A DNA stretch of 64,000 nucleotides from an uncultured Pelagibacteraceae bacterium (GCA_902587095.1 CACIJY010000001.1:1-64000), one strand, 5' to 3'. Shown: positions 20,435-31,302, counted from the first letter of the stretch. Notes: generated by a model from the letters alone, not told the origin. A program made the numbers and translations.

Positions 20435-21507
20435 AAAAATCCCTAGAAAAATTTAATATTATAAAAAATCGAAAAATTAAAGTTGATGATTTTATAAATA
20501 GAGCATTATACAAACCAAAAATAGGGTACTATACAAATAAAATGCCTTTTGGGAAAAAGGGTGATTTTGTTACGTCTCCAACTATATCAAATTTATTTTC
20601 TGAGATTATAGCTATATGGATAATTTCGACTTGGGAAACTTTAGGAAAACCTAAAATTTTTAACTTAGTTGAGCTTGGCCCAGGTGATGGAAGTTTATCG
20701 GAAGTATTAGTAAAAACTTTTAAAAATTTTCCAACCTTTAATAATTCTGTAAAATTTTTTTTATATGAAAAAAGTGAATTTTTAAGAAAGTTTCAAAAAA
20801 AAAAATTAAAGGGAACTAATTTAAAGTGGATAAGTGATTATAAAAACATAAAGGGTGGTCCAATTATTTTTTTTGGTAACGAATTTTTTGATGCAATACC
20901 AATAAAACAATTTTTTATTAAGAATAAAAAATTACTGGAAAAATGCTATATTTTTAATGGAAAATTTCTTGAGGAAGCTCAGTGCAAGCCTAATTTGAGT
21001 GATCTAATTAACTTAAAATCTTTTAAAATTTTAAAAAAACTTAAATTTATTGAATATCCAAAACAAGGTCTTGGGGAATTAAGTAAAATTGTAAAAAAAA
21101 TAAAATCTTTGTCTGGAGGAGTGCTATTAATTGATTATGGTTATATGGGAGCATTAAATGAAAGCACTATACAAATAGTGATGAAAAACAGAAGAATTAA
21201 CAAAAATAACTTATTAAAGTGTATTGGTAATGCAGATATCACTTCATTGGTAAATTTTAGCTTATTAAATGAATTTTTTTTAAAAGAAAAATTAGATGTT
21301 AAGAAAGTAGTTACACAGAAATTTTTTTTAGAAAGAATGGGTATTATTGAAAGAGCTAAGATACTAGAAAAAAAAATGAATGAAAAACAGAAAAAATATA
21401 TGATTTCAACACTTTCAAGACTTTTAAATAAGAGTTCAATGGGAGAGTTATTCAAAGTTATTTTTGCATATAAAAGCAATAATAAAAAATTTTTCGGGTT
21501 TGAATGA
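20431..21507 (+). CDS. MidA/NDUFAF7-like SAM-dependent methyltransferase
   Basis: This 358-aa protein matches the DUF185 (MidA/NDUFAF7) methyltransferase family. The SAM-binding glycine loop is VELGPGDGSL, a second motif is GNEFFDAIPIKQF, and the N-terminal YTNKMPFGKKGDFVTSPTISNLF is typical. In mitochondria NDUFAF7 methylates an arginine of complex I subunit NDUFS2; bacterial targets are not established. It is coupled by 4-bp overlaps to lgt upstream and pgeF downstream, a conserved alphaproteobacterial order. Confidence 0.83.
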   Translation: MKKSLEKFNIIKNRKIKVDDFINRALYKPKIGYYTNKMPFGKKGDFVTSPTISNLFSEIIAIWIISTWETLGKPKIFNLVELGPGDGSLSEVLVKTFKNFPTFNNSVKFFLYEKSEFLRKFQKKKLKGTNLKWISDYKNIKGGPIIFFGNEFFDAIPIKQFFIKNKKLLEKCYIFNGKFLEEAQCKPNLSDLINLKSFKILKKLKFIEYPKQGLGELSKIVKKIKSLSGGVLLIDYGYMGALNESTIQIVMKNRRINKNNLLKCIGNADITSLVNFSLLNEFFLKEKLDVKKVVTQKFFLERMGIIERAKILEKKMNEKQKKYMISTLSRLLNKSSMGELFKVIFAYKSNNKKFFGFE

Positions 21508-22259
21508 TTTTATCAAAAAAATTATTAAAGTATAAAAGTATTAGACACTGCTTTCTAGGGATGGAAGGTGGAAAATCTAAAGGAATATATAAAAGTTTAA
21601 ACTGTGGAAGAGGTTCATCTGATACAAAAATAAACGTAACAAAAAATCTTAAAATAGCTTGTCAAAAAATTGGTTCAACACACAAAAAATTAATATTGTT
21701 ACATCAAGTCCATAGTAATAAGTTTTTCTATGTAAATAAGAGAAAATATAAAACAAAGCTAGTTGGAGACGCTTTAGTAACAAATAAAAAAAATATTGTA
21801 TTGGGAATTCTGACTGCTGACTGCGCACCTATAATTATTTATGACCCAAAACTCAAAATAATCTCAGCAATACATGCTGGGTGGAAAGGTGCCTACAAAG
21901 AAATCATTAAAAAAGTTGTTAATTTTTTGATTAAATCAGGAAGTGATACCAAAGATTTGGTTGCTGCTATCGGCCCTTGTATAGCTCAAAAAAATTATGA
22001 GATTAAATCTGATTTTAAGCTTAAATTTTTAAAACAAAATACTATGAATAGAACTTTTTTCAAAAAAATAAAAAAAAAAACATATTTTAGCCTAAATAAA
22101 TATGTTTATTTTCAATTGAAAAGTCTTGGTTTAAAAAAAATCGATTTAATTGATAAGGATACATATAATCCAAAAAATAATTTTTTTAGTGCAAGAAGAG
22201 CTATACATAACAATCAAAATGATTATGGTAGAAATATATCATTAATTATGATTAAATAA
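21504..22259 (+). CDS. pgeF: Laccase-domain / purine nucleoside phosphorylase family protein
   Basis: This 251-aa YfiH/PgeF/LACC1-family protein. Seen are HQVHSN near residue 69, [12 protein letters not shown] with the metal-binding Cys, and [10 protein letters not shown] with the second His. The family was annotated as polyphenol oxidase; E. coli YfiH is tied to peptidoglycan editing and the human relative LACC1 is a purine-nucleoside enzyme. It overlaps the midA-like gene by 4 bp and is followed by prs after 14 bp, which links it to nucleotide metabolism by position only. Confidence 0.88.
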   Translation: MILSKKLLKYKSIRHCFLGMEGGKSKGIYKSLNCGRGSSDTKINVTKNLKIACQKIGSTHKKLILLHQVHSNKFFYVNKRKYKTKLVGDALVTNKKNIVLGILTADCAPIIIYDPKLKIISAIHAGWKGAYKEIIKKVVNFLIKSGSDTKDLVAAIGPCIAQKNYEIKSDFKLKFLKQNTMNRTFFKKIKKKTYFSLNKYVYFQLKSLGLKKIDLIDKDTYNPKNNFFSARRAIHNNQNDYGRNISLIMIK

Positions 22260-22273
22260 CTTTTTTCAAAAAA

Positions 22274-23206
22274 ATGAAGCTTCTAACAGGAAATAGTAAT
22301 AAAAAATTAAGTGAAAAAATTGCTAAATATTTAAAAGAAAGACTCGTCAATTCAAGTATTAGAAAATTTAAAGATGGGGAAATATATATAGAGATTAATG
22401 AAAATATTAGAGGCAATAATATTTTTATTATTCAATCAATCTCATCTCCAGCTAATGATAATCTGATGGAAATGCTATTGTGTATTGATGCTTTAAAAAG
22501 ATCATCTGCAAAAAATATCACTGCTGTAATTCCTTATTTTGGATATGCAAGGCAAGATAGAAAAGTTGTGCCAAGAACATCTATATCAGCAAAATTAGTT
22601 TCTAATTTAATTACTAAAGCTGGTGCTGATAGAGTTGTAACAATCGATTTACATGCAGGACAAATTCAGGGTTTTTTTGATATACCAGTAGATAATTTAT
22701 TTGCTACTCCAATATTTGCAAGACACATAAAAAAAAGAATTAAGTCAAAAAATATAATTTGTGTGTCACCAGATGTTGGTGGTGTAGCTAGAACAAGAGG
22801 ATTAAGTAAGTTTCTTAATTCAGGTTTAGCGATTATAGATAAAAGACGACCTTCTCCAGGAAAATCTGAAGTAATGAATGTTATAGGAAATGTTAAAGAT
22901 AAGTGTTGTATAATGGTTGATGATATAATTGACTCAGGAGGTACAATTGTAAACGCTGCTAAAGTTCTAAAAGAAAAAGGTGCAAAGGAGATACACGTTT
23001 ACATAACACATGGTGTGTTAAGTGGTGATGCAGTTAATAAAATTAGAAAATCAACTATTAAAAATTTAGTTATTACAGATACGATAGACAATTATAACAA
23101 AATAAAAAACGCTAAAAATATTGAAATTTTGTCTGTATCAAATTTAATGGGTGAAGCAATAAGACGTATTTCTAACTCAACATCTGTATCTTTTCTGTTC
23201 AAATAA
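22274..23206 (+). CDS. prs: Ribose-phosphate pyrophosphokinase
   Basis: PRPP synthetase makes phosphoribosyl diphosphate from ribose 5-phosphate and ATP. At 310 aa it is standard. Features are [18 protein letters not shown] at the start, [16 protein letters not shown], the [10 protein letters not shown] segment, the PRPP-synthase signature [14 protein letters not shown] with its metal-binding His, and the pyrophosphate-binding [10 protein letters not shown]. It is followed by rplY after 45 bp. Confidence 0.96.
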   Translation: MKLLTGNSNKKLSEKIAKYLKERLVNSSIRKFKDGEIYIEINENIRGNNIFIIQSISSPANDNLMEMLLCIDALKRSSAKNITAVIPYFGYARQDRKVVPRTSISAKLVSNLITKAGADRVVTIDLHAGQIQGFFDIPVDNLFATPIFARHIKKRIKSKNIICVSPDVGGVARTRGLSKFLNSGLAIIDKRRPSPGKSEVMNVIGNVKDKCCIMVDDIIDSGGTIVNAAKVLKEKGAKEIHVYITHGVLSGDAVNKIRKSTIKNLVITDTIDNYNKIKNAKNIEILSVSNLMGEAIRRISNSTSVSFLFK

Positions 23207-23251
23207 TTTTCTTGTTTTATTAGTCAACATGAGTTAAAAAACTTTTTTTTT

Positions 23252-23995
23252 ATGAGTACTTTAGAAGCAAATATTAGAAATAATAAAACATCCGGTGAAC
23301 TAAAAATAATAAGACAACAAGGAAATGTTCCGGGTATTGTCTATGGTGGATCAGAGAAAAACCAAAATGTATCTGTATCTATAAAAGTACTAAAAAGTTT
23401 AATGGAAAAAGAAAATTTTCTCTCAAAAATTATTAAACTTAAAGTTGATGGAAAAGAGGAAAATGTATTACCTAAAGATATATCTTTTGATGTGATCACA
23501 GATGAGCCAATACATATAGATTTCTTAAGAGTTGTAAAAGGTTCAAGCGTTATAATTGAGATACCAGTTAAATTTATAAATAATGAAAAATCTCCAGGGT
23601 TAAAAAGAGGAGGTGTACTTAATATTGTTAGAAGGAAAGTAGAATTAAAATGTCCATCTGAAAATATACCAAGTGAATTAATTGTTGATTTGGACGGGGT
23701 GGATATAGGACATAGTTTTAAGATATCATCAATAAAATTACCTGAAAATGTTATTCCAACTATTACGGGAAGAGATTTTGTAATTGCTACCGTAGCAGCG
23801 CCAACAGTAATTAAGGAACCAGAAAAACCAGCTGAGGCCGCAGAAGGTGAAGAAGGTGCAGGAGACTCTACAGATGGACAAGAAGCAGCAGCGGCACCTA
23901 AAGATGGAGCAGACGAAAAAAGTGGAGCTGAAGCAGAAAAAAAAGATGCTAGTAAAAAAGATGAAGGTAAGAAACCTCAATCAGAAAAAAAATAA
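23252..23995 (+). CDS. rplY: Ribosomal protein bL25 (Ctc/TL5 form) with long charged tail
   Basis: This 247-aa bL25 of the long Ctc form binds 5S rRNA. The N-terminal L25 domain (residues 1-90: GNVPGIVYGGSEKNQNVSV, HIDFLRV) is followed by the TL5 beta domain (to about residue 187). Residues from about 188 form an extra low-complexity tail rich in Ala, Glu, Lys, Asp and Gly that has higher GC than the surroundings (about 23811-23992). That tail is longer than in most relatives and is probably disordered. The gene order prs-rplY-pth-ychF is widespread in Proteobacteria. Confidence 0.94.
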   Translation: MSTLEANIRNNKTSGELKIIRQQGNVPGIVYGGSEKNQNVSVSIKVLKSLMEKENFLSKIIKLKVDGKEENVLPKDISFDVITDEPIHIDFLRVVKGSSVIIEIPVKFINNEKSPGLKRGGVLNIVRRKVELKCPSENIPSELIVDLDGVDIGHSFKISSIKLPENVIPTITGRDFVIATVAAPTVIKEPEKPAEAAEGEEGAGDSTDGQEAAAAPKDGADEKSGAEAEKKDASKKDEGKKPQSEKK

Positions 23996-24014
23996 TTGAT
24001 AAAATTTAATTTAC

Positions 24015-24575
24015 ATGTTTTTATTTGTTGGACTAGGTAATCCCACGCCAAATTCAGAGAACAATAGACATAATATTGGTTTCAAAATAATTGATGCTAT
24101 AAACTCAAAATTTAAGTTATCTAAACAAAAACCTAAATTTAAAGGTCTATTAACAACTGGGAATATTAACGAAAAAAAAGTTTATGCGATAAAGCCATTA
24201 ACATTTATGAATAACTCTGGGATCTGTATAAGAGAACTTATAGAGTATTTTAAAATTGAAGCTAAAAATATAATAGTCTTTCATGACGATTTAGATATTG
24301 ACTTTGGTAAGATTAAAACAAAGTTTGGAGGTTCTAGTGCAGGTCACAATGGGATAGAGTCTATTGATAAATTTATAGGTAAAGATTACTCAAGAGTAAG
24401 AATAGGAATTGGTAAACCAAACGACAAAATTGCAGTTTCAGATTATGTTTTAAAGGATTTTGACGATGATGAAAAGCAGCAACTAGAAGCTTTAAAAAAT
24501 AATATTACTGAAAATTTAGCTATTTTAATTGATAAAAAACTAGACCTTTTCTCAAGCACAGTTAATAATAAATAA
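24015..24575 (+). CDS. pth: Peptidyl-tRNA hydrolase
   Basis: Pth releases peptides from dropped-off peptidyl-tRNA. The 186-aa protein has the family core FVGLGNPTPNSENNRHNIGF with the catalytic His, KPLTFMNNSG, the FHDDLDIDFGKIK aspartate region and GGSSAGHNGIESI. Its stop overlaps the ychF start by one base (TAATG), so they are translationally coupled. It completes the usual rplY-pth-ychF cluster. Confidence 0.96.
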   Translation: MFLFVGLGNPTPNSENNRHNIGFKIIDAINSKFKLSKQKPKFKGLLTTGNINEKKVYAIKPLTFMNNSGICIRELIEYFKIEAKNIIVFHDDLDIDFGKIKTKFGGSSAGHNGIESIDKFIGKDYSRVRIGIGKPNDKIAVSDYVLKDFDDDEKQQLEALKNNITENLAILIDKKLDLFSSTVNNK

Positions 24576-25648
24576 TGGGTTTCAAGTGTGGAATCGTTGG
24601 ATTACCAAATGTAGGTAAATCAACTTTATTTAATGCTTTAACTAATTCATCAAAAGCGCAGGCGGGTAACTTTCCATTTTGTACAATAGAACCTAACGTT
24701 GGTGTTGTTCCAGTTTTAGATAGAAGATTAGACAAATTGTTTGAAATTTCTCAATCAAAAAAAAAAATTTACACAACTATAACTTTTCTTGATATTGCTG
24801 GTTTAGTGAAAGGTGCTTCGAAGGGGGAAGGATTAGGTAACAAATTTTTATCACATATTAGAGAAGTTGATGCAATTGTTCATTTATTAAGATGTTTTGA
24901 CTCTGATGATATCCAAAATGTAAATAAGGATGTAAATCCTATAAGAGACTTAGACATTATTGAGACAGAAATGAAGCTTGCAGACTTAGAGTCTATAGGA
25001 AAAAGAATAGATAAAAAAAATTTAAAAAAGATTACAGGTGATGAGTTGAATATACTTAAAACAACTGAGGATTACATTAATAAGGATAAAGATTTAAATG
25101 ACCTCAGAAATTTGTTTGATTTAGATTTAATAAACAAATCTGGCTTACTGTCCTTAAAACCAAAGCTTTATGTGTGTAATGTTGATGAAAAAAGTATTTC
25201 ATCAGGAAATAAATATTCAGAAGAAGTTAAAAAAAATAAGAAAATTGATAATACAATTTTAGTCTCAGCAGAAATAGAAAATCAGATAAATCAATTACAA
25301 AATAATGATAAGAAAAATTTTATGGAATTAATGAATATTGAAAAAACTGGTTTAAATTATTTAATTGAAAAAGGATATAAGTTGCTTGAACTTGAGACTT
25401 TTTTTACTTCTGGGCCTGAGGAGTCTAGAGCGTGGACTGTAAAAAAAGATAGCACTGCTCCTGTTGCTGCAGGAAAAATTCACTCAGATTTTGAAAAAGG
25501 ATTTATAAGAGCTGAGACAATTTCCTTTGATGATTTTGTTAATAATAATGGTTGGCTTAACTGTAAAAACAATGGCAAAATGAGATTAGAGGGAAAAGAT
25601 TATATAGTAAAAGATGGAGATATTTTAAACTTCCGTTTCAATACGTGA
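24575..25648 (+). CDS. ychF: Redox-regulated ATPase/GTPase YchF
   Basis: YchF is an Obg-related P-loop NTPase that prefers ATP and associates with ribosomes. The 357-aa protein has GLPNVGKSTLFNALT (G1), the G2 region with Thr, DIAGLVKGASKGEGLGNKFL (G3 and switch II), NVDE in the G4 position, and the C-terminal TGS domain (FFTSGPEESRAWTVKKDS...). Its last 24 bp overlap the stop end of the convergent petC gene. Confidence 0.96.
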   Translation: MGFKCGIVGLPNVGKSTLFNALTNSSKAQAGNFPFCTIEPNVGVVPVLDRRLDKLFEISQSKKKIYTTITFLDIAGLVKGASKGEGLGNKFLSHIREVDAIVHLLRCFDSDDIQNVNKDVNPIRDLDIIETEMKLADLESIGKRIDKKNLKKITGDELNILKTTEDYINKDKDLNDLRNLFDLDLINKSGLLSLKPKLYVCNVDEKSISSGNKYSEEVKKNKKIDNTILVSAEIENQINQLQNNDKKNFMELMNIEKTGLNYLIEKGYKLLELETFFTSGPEESRAWTVKKDSTAPVAAGKIHSDFEKGFIRAETISFDDFVNNNGWLNCKNNGKMRLEGKDYIVKDGDILNFRFNT

Positions 25649-26404
25649 CCAGATTTTTTTCATACTAAAGTAAACTAGTATGCTCAATATAATAAGGTAT
25701 ACTATTGCTCTAAAGCCTATTTTGTGTCTTTGTTCTAAATGAGGTTCTGCTGTCCACATTAGAAAGCTCACTACATCTTTTGCCATTTGTTGTTCTGTAG
25801 CAATTGTGCCATCAGCATATTCAACTAGACCTTCAGACAAAGGTGCTGGCATTTTAATTTTGTTTCCGTACATATATTTATTATAGTGAACTCCATCATC
25901 CAATTTCATTCCAACTGGCGGGTCTTGATATCCAAGCAAGACTGAGTAGACATAATCAGCCCCGCCCTTTCTAGCTTTAACTAGTACCGACATGTCCGGA
26001 GGATAAGCGCCACCATTTGCAGATTTAGCTTCTTCCTCATTTGCGTAAGGCATTGCAAATTTATCAGACAATCTTGCAGGTCTCGTAAACATCTCTCCTT
26101 CTGGATTTGGTCCATCTAATATTTCAAAATTGGCAGCTATAGCTTTCGCCTCTTGCACTGAAAACTCTGGGCCGCCCTCCTCTGAAAGATTTCTGTAAGA
26201 CATATATTTTAATGAGTGACATGAAGCACATACTTCTTGATACACCTGATAACCTCTTTGCAGGGATGCCCTATCAAACTTTCCAAATGGTCCTTTAAAA
26301 GTCCAATCGGTTGTCAATAGTTTTTCAGTATTTTCCGCAGAACTAACTATGTTACCTGAAATTAAAAAAAAAATTAAAGAAAAATACTTTATAAATTTTA
26401 ACAT
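25625..26404 (-). CDS. petC: Cytochrome c1 (bc1 complex)
   Basis: This is the haem c-containing subunit of the cytochrome bc1 complex. The 259-aa protein has an N-terminal signal peptide (LKFIKYFSLIFFLISGNIVSSAEN), the haem-binding CASCH near residue 60, a distal methionine in the PPVGMKLDDG region, and a single C-terminal membrane anchor (IGFRAIVYLIILSILVYFSMKKIW). It overlaps petB by one base and is convergent with ychF, with which it shares 24 bp. Confidence 0.95.
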   Translation of the reverse strand: MLKFIKYFSLIFFLISGNIVSSAENTEKLLTTDWTFKGPFGKFDRASLQRGYQVYQEVCASCHSLKYMSYRNLSEEGGPEFSVQEAKAIAANFEILDGPNPEGEMFTRPARLSDKFAMPYANEEEAKSANGGAYPPDMSVLVKARKGGADYVYSVLLGYQDPPVGMKLDDGVHYNKYMYGNKIKMPAPLSEGLVEYADGTIATEQQMAKDVVSFLMWTAEPHLEQRHKIGFRAIVYLIILSILVYFSMKKIWSRIETEV

Positions 26405-27669
26405 TATAGCTTTTGAAAATCTTCTTTGCTTCTGGCTGGTTCTGCATTTAAAGAACCACCTAAAATAGGTTCGGATATACTCATCGGCAACGGCAAAGTT
26501 TTTTCAACTTTACCTAATATCGGTAAAATTATTAAAAAGTGTGCGAAATAATAAGCAGTTCCAATTCTCGCGATTAATAAATATAAACCTTCAGCAGGCA
26601 TTGCACCAACATAGCCTAAAATCAATACATCCAGGACTAGTATCCAATAAAATTGTTTGTAGAGTGGTCTGAAAACTGCAGATCTAATTTTTGAGGTATC
26701 TAACCAAGGTAATGCCGCAAGAATTAAAATAGCCGACAACATTGCTATGACCCCCATAAGCTTATCTGGAATTGATCTTAAAATTGCATAAAAAGGTAAG
26801 AGGTACCATTCAGGAACGATATGGGCTGGCGTTACCAACGGATTAGCCTCTATATAATTATCAGCATGACCTAGCACGTTAGGTGAGTAAAAAACGAAAA
26901 ATGCAAATAGTATTAAGAACAATAAAAGTGCAAATAAATCCTTAACAACTATGTAAGGATGAAAAGAAACTGTATCTTTAGACGGTTTTTTTATATCAAT
27001 TCCTATCGGATTGTTATTTCCAGGAACATGTAAAGCCCATATATGTAGAACTACTAAACCTAAAATTAAAAAAGGTATTAAATAATGTAATGTAAAAAAT
27101 CTTGTTAAAGTTGGATTGTCTACAGAGTAACCACCCCATAACCATGTAGTAATACTTTCGCCTACTAAAGGAATTGCGCTGAACAAGTTAGTTATAACTG
27201 TAGCTCCCCAAAAACTCATTTGTCCCCATGGTAAAACATATCCCATGAAAGCAGCTGCCATCATTAGTAAATAAATCATAATTCCTAAAATCCAAATAAT
27301 TTCCCTTGGAGCTTTATATGACCCGTAAAATAAAGATCTGAATATGTGTATGTAAACTGCGAGAAAGAACATTGATGCTCCATTTGCATGGATATATCTT
27401 ATTAGCCAACCATAATTAACGTCTCTCATTATATGTTCAACACTGCTAAAAGCTAAGTCTGCATGAGCGATATAGTGCATAGCTAAAACTAAGCCTGTTA
27501 TAATTTGAGTTATAAGGCAAAAAGTTAATATACCACCAAATGTCCACCAATAATTTAAATTTTTTGGGGTCGGATAATCTGTTAAATGGTTTGCTAATGT
27601 TAATAAAGGCAGTCTGTCATTAAACCATTTTCCAAATTTTGACTTAGGTTGATAATTATGTTCACTCAT
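26404..27669 (-). CDS. petB: Cytochrome b (bc1 complex)
   Basis: This is the integral membrane subunit carrying both b haems and the quinol-oxidising (Qo) and quinone-reducing (Qi) sites. The 421-aa protein has eight membrane helices. The haem-ligand histidines lie in helix II and helix IV ([40 protein letters not shown]). The Qo motif PEWY is seen in [16 protein letters not shown]. It sits between the Rieske and c1 genes in the classic petABC order, 5 bp after petA. Confidence 0.97.
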   Translation of the reverse strand: MSEHNYQPKSKFGKWFNDRLPLLTLANHLTDYPTPKNLNYWWTFGGILTFCLITQIITGLVLAMHYIAHADLAFSSVEHIMRDVNYGWLIRYIHANGASMFFLAVYIHIFRSLFYGSYKAPREIIWILGIMIYLLMMAAAFMGYVLPWGQMSFWGATVITNLFSAIPLVGESITTWLWGGYSVDNPTLTRFFTLHYLIPFLILGLVVLHIWALHVPGNNNPIGIDIKKPSKDTVSFHPYIVVKDLFALLLFLILFAFFVFYSPNVLGHADNYIEANPLVTPAHIVPEWYLLPFYAILRSIPDKLMGVIAMLSAILILAALPWLDTSKIRSAVFRPLYKQFYWILVLDVLILGYVGAMPAEGLYLLIARIGTAYYFAHFLIILPILGKVEKTLPLPMSISEPILGGSLNAEPARSKEDFQKL

Positions 27670-27674
27670 TTTTT

Positions 27675-28187
27675 TTATCCAATTTTAATTGTATTATTGT
27701 TAACGAATTCGTATTTAGGTATCTCTAAATTAGTTGGAGCTGGACCTTTTCTAATTCTACCTGAAGTATCGTAGTGCGAGCCATGGCAAGGACAAAACCA
27801 GCCATTATAATCTCCTTTATCTGCAAGGGGCACACATCCAAGATGAGTACATACTCCAAGCATAACAAGCCATTCGGGGTTTGATACTCTATCTTCATCT
27901 TTCTCTGGATGTTTTAGTTCAGTTAAACTCACTGCTTTTGCCTCGTTAATTTCGTTCTCTGTTCTTCTTTTAATAAATACAGGTTTACCTCTCCACAGTA
28001 CAGTTATTGATTGACCAGGCTTAACCAAACTTACATCAACTTCAGTTGTGGCTAATGCCTTAACAGAGGCATCAGGATTCATTTGATCTATCAGAGGCCA
28101 AGCAGCCGCACCGACACCAACTACACCGACTACTGTTGAGGCTGTATAAATAAAGTCTCTTCGATTAACTTTTTTTTGATCTGACAT
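27675..28187 (-). CDS. petA: Rieske iron-sulfur protein (bc1 complex)
   Basis: This is the 2Fe-2S subunit of bc1 that takes electrons from quinol to cytochrome c1. The 170-aa protein has a twin-basic N-terminus ([10 protein letters not shown]) and a membrane anchor, which fits Tat export. The two Rieske cluster loops are CTHLGCVP and CPCHGSHYD. It is the first gene of the operon; the 68 bp between it and the divergent trmL must hold both promoters. Confidence 0.96.
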   Translation of the reverse strand: MSDQKKVNRRDFIYTASTVVGVVGVGAAAWPLIDQMNPDASVKALATTEVDVSLVKPGQSITVLWRGKPVFIKRRTENEINEAKAVSLTELKHPEKDEDRVSNPEWLVMLGVCTHLGCVPLADKGDYNGWFCPCHGSHYDTSGRIRKGPAPTNLEIPKYEFVNNNTIKIG

Positions 28188-28255
28188 TCTAATTATTAAA
28201 TATACCTAATATATGAATTCATATAATATAAAAGCTAAATATATCCATAGTAAGA

Positions 28256-28726
28256 ATGACACATAAAGAACCAAAATTTGCACCTAAAATTGCACTTTAT
28301 CAGCCAGATATACCGCAAAATACCGCATCGATTATTAGAACCTGCTCTTGTTTAGGAATAATGCTTGAAATTATTGAGCCATGCGGGTTTATCATTAATG
28401 ATCGAAAATTCAAAAGAGTTGTGATGGATTATTATGATGCTAAAAATATTAACTTTTATAGAAGTCCAGAGGACTTTTTTATAAGTAAAAGAAATACAAG
28501 AATAATTTTAATGACAACTAAGTCAAAAAAATCCTATAAAGAATTTCTGTTTAAAAAAAATGATACTGTTTTATTTGGTAGAGAAAGCTCAGGTGTACCA
28601 ACTAGTGTACACAAAAAAGTAAGTCATAGATTAACTATTCCAATGATGAATAAAAAAAGATCACTAAATTTGTCATCATCAGTATCAATTGTAGTTTCAA
28701 AAATTTTAAATCAAAATAATTTTTAA
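28256..28726 (+). CDS. trmL: tRNA (cytidine/uridine-2'-O-)-methyltransferase TrmL
   Basis: This SPOUT methyltransferase modifies the ribose of nucleotide 34 in leucine tRNAs. The 156-aa protein has the start LYQPDIPQNTASIIRTCSC, the knot region VLFGRESSGVP, and the C-terminal IPMMNKKRSLNLSSSVSIVV characteristic of TrmL. Its stop overlaps the hemF start by one base (TAATG). Confidence 0.92.
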   Translation: MTHKEPKFAPKIALYQPDIPQNTASIIRTCSCLGIMLEIIEPCGFIINDRKFKRVVMDYYDAKNINFYRSPEDFFISKRNTRIILMTTKSKKSYKEFLFKKNDTVLFGRESSGVPTSVHKKVSHRLTIPMMNKKRSLNLSSSVSIVVSKILNQNNF

Positions 28727-29553
28727 TGAACAAATATATAAGAAAGAAATTAACTAAAAATTGGTTTATAAATCTGCAAGAAATGATTTGTAATTCGATA
28801 GAGCAAATTGAGGGTGGAAAAATAAAATTTTTAAAGAAGACTTGGAAAAGAAGTATAAAAAAGGATGAAGGAGGTGGCTGCTATTATATTTTTGAAAATG
28901 GGAAAGTATTTGATAAAGTTGGTGTCAACTTTTCAGAAGTTTATGGAAAGCTGTCTGAAGAATTTAGAAAGAAAATTCCTGGTACAAAAAATAACAGAGA
29001 TTTTTGGGCATCCGGCGTATCCATAGTAATGCACATGAAAAATCCTCATGTGCCAGCCATGCATTTTAATACCAGATATATTTATACAAATCACGGTTGG
29101 TTTGGAGGAGGAATGGATGTTACTCCATGCTTTAATGATTCAACTGTTAAAAAACTATTATTTAAAAAATTAAAAAAAATATGTGATAGGCACGACAAAA
29201 AATATTTTAAAAAATATAAGCAATGGTGTGATGAATATTTTTATTTGTCACACCGAAAAGAACCGAGAGGAATTGGTGGAATTTTTTTTGATTATAAAAA
29301 AAAAGATTGGGAAAAAGATTTTAGATTTGTAAGGGACCTAGGAATAAATTTTATTCAAATCTTTAATCAAATCATTAGTCTTAGAAAAAGTAAAAAATGG
29401 AACTTGAAACAAAAAGATATTCAATATTTAAAAAGAGGTAGATATGTGGAATTTAATTTATTGTATGACAGAGGCACAAAATTTGGTTTACAAACTGGTG
29501 GCAATGTAGAGGCTATACTAATGTCACTACCTCCTTTAGCAAAATGGAAATAA
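28726..29553 (+). CDS. hemF: Oxygen-dependent coproporphyrinogen III oxidase
   Basis: HemF converts coproporphyrinogen III to protoporphyrinogen IX with oxygen, for haem made for the bc1 and aa3 complexes in this window. The 275-aa protein has the signature region (ASGVSIVMHMKNPHVPAMHFNTRY), GGGMDVTPCF, the EPRGIGGIFFDY segment and the C-terminal RGRYVEFNLLYDRGTKFGLQTGG. It is coupled to trmL and is followed 3 bp later by greA. Confidence 0.96.
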   Translation: MNKYIRKKLTKNWFINLQEMICNSIEQIEGGKIKFLKKTWKRSIKKDEGGGCYYIFENGKVFDKVGVNFSEVYGKLSEEFRKKIPGTKNNRDFWASGVSIVMHMKNPHVPAMHFNTRYIYTNHGWFGGGMDVTPCFNDSTVKKLLFKKLKKICDRHDKKYFKKYKQWCDEYFYLSHRKEPRGIGGIFFDYKKKDWEKDFRFVRDLGINFIQIFNQIISLRKSKKWNLKQKDIQYLKRGRYVEFNLLYDRGTKFGLQTGGNVEAILMSLPPLAKWK

Positions 29554-29556
29554 AAT

Positions 29557-30036
29557 ATGAGTAACAAAGAACCAATTACAGTAGAAGGACTAAAAAAATT
29601 ATCAGAGGAACTTGTCTTTTTAAAAGAAAAAAAAAGACCTGAAATAGTAAATGCTATTTCAGAAGCTAGGTCACACGGAGATTTAAAAGAAAATGCTGAG
29701 TATCATGCTGCGAAAGAACAGCAATCTTTAAATGAGGGAAGAATCCAAGAAGTAGAAGATACTATAGCAAGAGCAAATGTAATAGATGTAACTAAACTTG
29801 AAAATGATGGTAAGGTAATCTTTGGTGCAACTGTTTCTCTTCAAGATTTAAACAGTAATGAAAAAATTAAATATAAACTTGTTGGTAAAGATGAAGCAGA
29901 TATTAAAAAAAAATTTATATTTTATCAGTCTCCTATTGGCAAAGGTCTGATTGGAAAAAATAATGGTGACTTCGTAGAAATTAACACTCCATCTGGTAAA
30001 AAAAATTTTGAAATTATTAAGGTAGACTACGTTTAA
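29557..30036 (+). CDS. greA: Transcription elongation factor GreA
   Basis: GreA rescues backtracked RNA polymerase by stimulating transcript cleavage. The 159-aa protein has the N-terminal coiled-coil hairpin with the acidic tip ([23 protein letters not shown]) and the C-terminal FKBP-like domain (ISPIGKGL-type: [16 protein letters not shown]). It overlaps the stop of the convergent pcnB-type gene by 4 bp. Confidence 0.96.
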   Translation: MSNKEPITVEGLKKLSEELVFLKEKKRPEIVNAISEARSHGDLKENAEYHAAKEQQSLNEGRIQEVEDTIARANVIDVTKLENDGKVIFGATVSLQDLNSNEKIKYKLVGKDEADIKKKFIFYQSPIGKGLIGKNNGDFVEINTPSGKKNFEIIKVDYV

Positions 30037-31298
30037 TTTCTTAAAATACTATCAACTTTTTCATCAGCTAATTTAAAATTATTACTCAGCCATGCGGTTT
30101 CTAATTGTTTGAGTTTATCACCTAATAGCTTACCATCTTTATAATTATATTTTTCCTTTAAAAATTTAGCATTAAAAGGAAAAACTGGCGTTTTCTCCAT
30201 TTCATAAAATGTAATTAACTCATTAATATTGTGAATATTTTTAGATTTGAGAATATGAAATTTGATAAGGTCAATTACTTTATCTTTACCATGTTTATAA
30301 AGGAGTATTTTTAAATTTTTCTTTTCAAAAAAATTCTTATTGAAATCTTGATAAGTATTTTTTAAAAATAATATTCTATCTTTTTCATCTTTAGGTATAT
30401 TAAATTTATGCACAAAATAATCCGCATTATCAGTTTCATCGATTATTAAAAGGCTTATTAAAAAAGTAAAATTATTTTCTTTAAAGAGATTTTCTTTACT
30501 CCTCTTTTCGATATTTTTAATTACATTAAAATTGTTAATTTGAGGAAAAATTAATTGTATTATTTCTCTTGAAAACTGATCTTTGGGTATTTTAAAAAAA
30601 CCTTTAGATAGAATTATTTTTTTTAACTCACTAAGCAACCTATCGCCTGATATTATATTTATACCACTAATATTTTGTTTGATTATTTTTTTAATTTCCT
30701 CTGAATGATTATTTTTTGAATATATTAGGAAAAACCTAATATATCTTAAAATTCTTAAATAATCTTCTTTAATTCTGGTTGCAGGATTTCCAATAAATTT
30801 AATCCATCCATTTAACAGATCTTTTTTTCCATTAAATGGATCAAACAATTCTCCGTTTAAATTTGAATAAATTGAATTAAATGTGAAATCTCTTCTTTTT
30901 GCATCTTCTTTCCAATTCTTGCAATATTGAACCTCGGCAAACCTTCCATCTGTTTTCACATCTTTTCTCAAAGAGGTTATTTCGAATTTTTTCTTTTCTA
31001 TAATTGCTGTTATCGTTCCGTATTTTTTTCCAACATCTATATGTTTGATATTATTTTTATCTAAACAATTCACAACCTCATCTGGATTAAGGTTAGTTGC
31101 TAGATCAATATCCTCTATCTTCTCACCCAATATATTTTGTCTAACACATCCTCCAACAAAAAGTATTTCACTTTCTGCTGAGTGGTCGTTAATTGAATTA
31201 AAAATTTTTTTTATCTTTGGATCATTTTTTAAATTTTGTAATCTATTTGGAGAATTAATATTACTCTTATTAAAAATTTTTAAGAACTTTTTTATCAT
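30033..31298 (-). CDS. CCA-adding enzyme / poly(A) polymerase family protein
   Basis: This class II tRNA nucleotidyltransferase superfamily protein is 421 aa. It has the nucleotide-binding [13 protein letters not shown] followed by the metal-binding Asp-x-Asp (EDIDLATN) and the motif [10 protein letters not shown]. The RNA- and ATP-binding helical domain contains [16 protein letters not shown]. Both the CCA-adding enzyme and PcnB share these features. The only start consistent with the fold is the ATG at 31298, which lies four bases after the CCA end of tRNA-Gln. It is likely expressed from a tRNA-mRNA precursor. Confidence 0.88.
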   Translation of the reverse strand: MIKKFLKIFNKSNINSPNRLQNLKNDPKIKKIFNSINDHSAESEILFVGGCVRQNILGEKIEDIDLATNLNPDEVVNCLDKNNIKHIDVGKKYGTITAIIEKKKFEITSLRKDVKTDGRFAEVQYCKNWKEDAKRRDFTFNSIYSNLNGELFDPFNGKKDLLNGWIKFIGNPATRIKEDYLRILRYIRFFLIYSKNNHSEEIKKIIKQNISGINIISGDRLLSELKKIILSKGFFKIPKDQFSREIIQLIFPQINNFNVIKNIEKRSKENLFKENNFTFLISLLIIDETDNADYFVHKFNIPKDEKDRILFLKNTYQDFNKNFFEKKNLKILLYKHGKDKVIDLIKFHILKSKNIHNINELITFYEMEKTPVFPFNAKFLKEKYNYKDGKLLGDKLKQLETAWLSNNFKLADEKVDSILRN

Positions 31299-31302
31299 AA
31301 AA

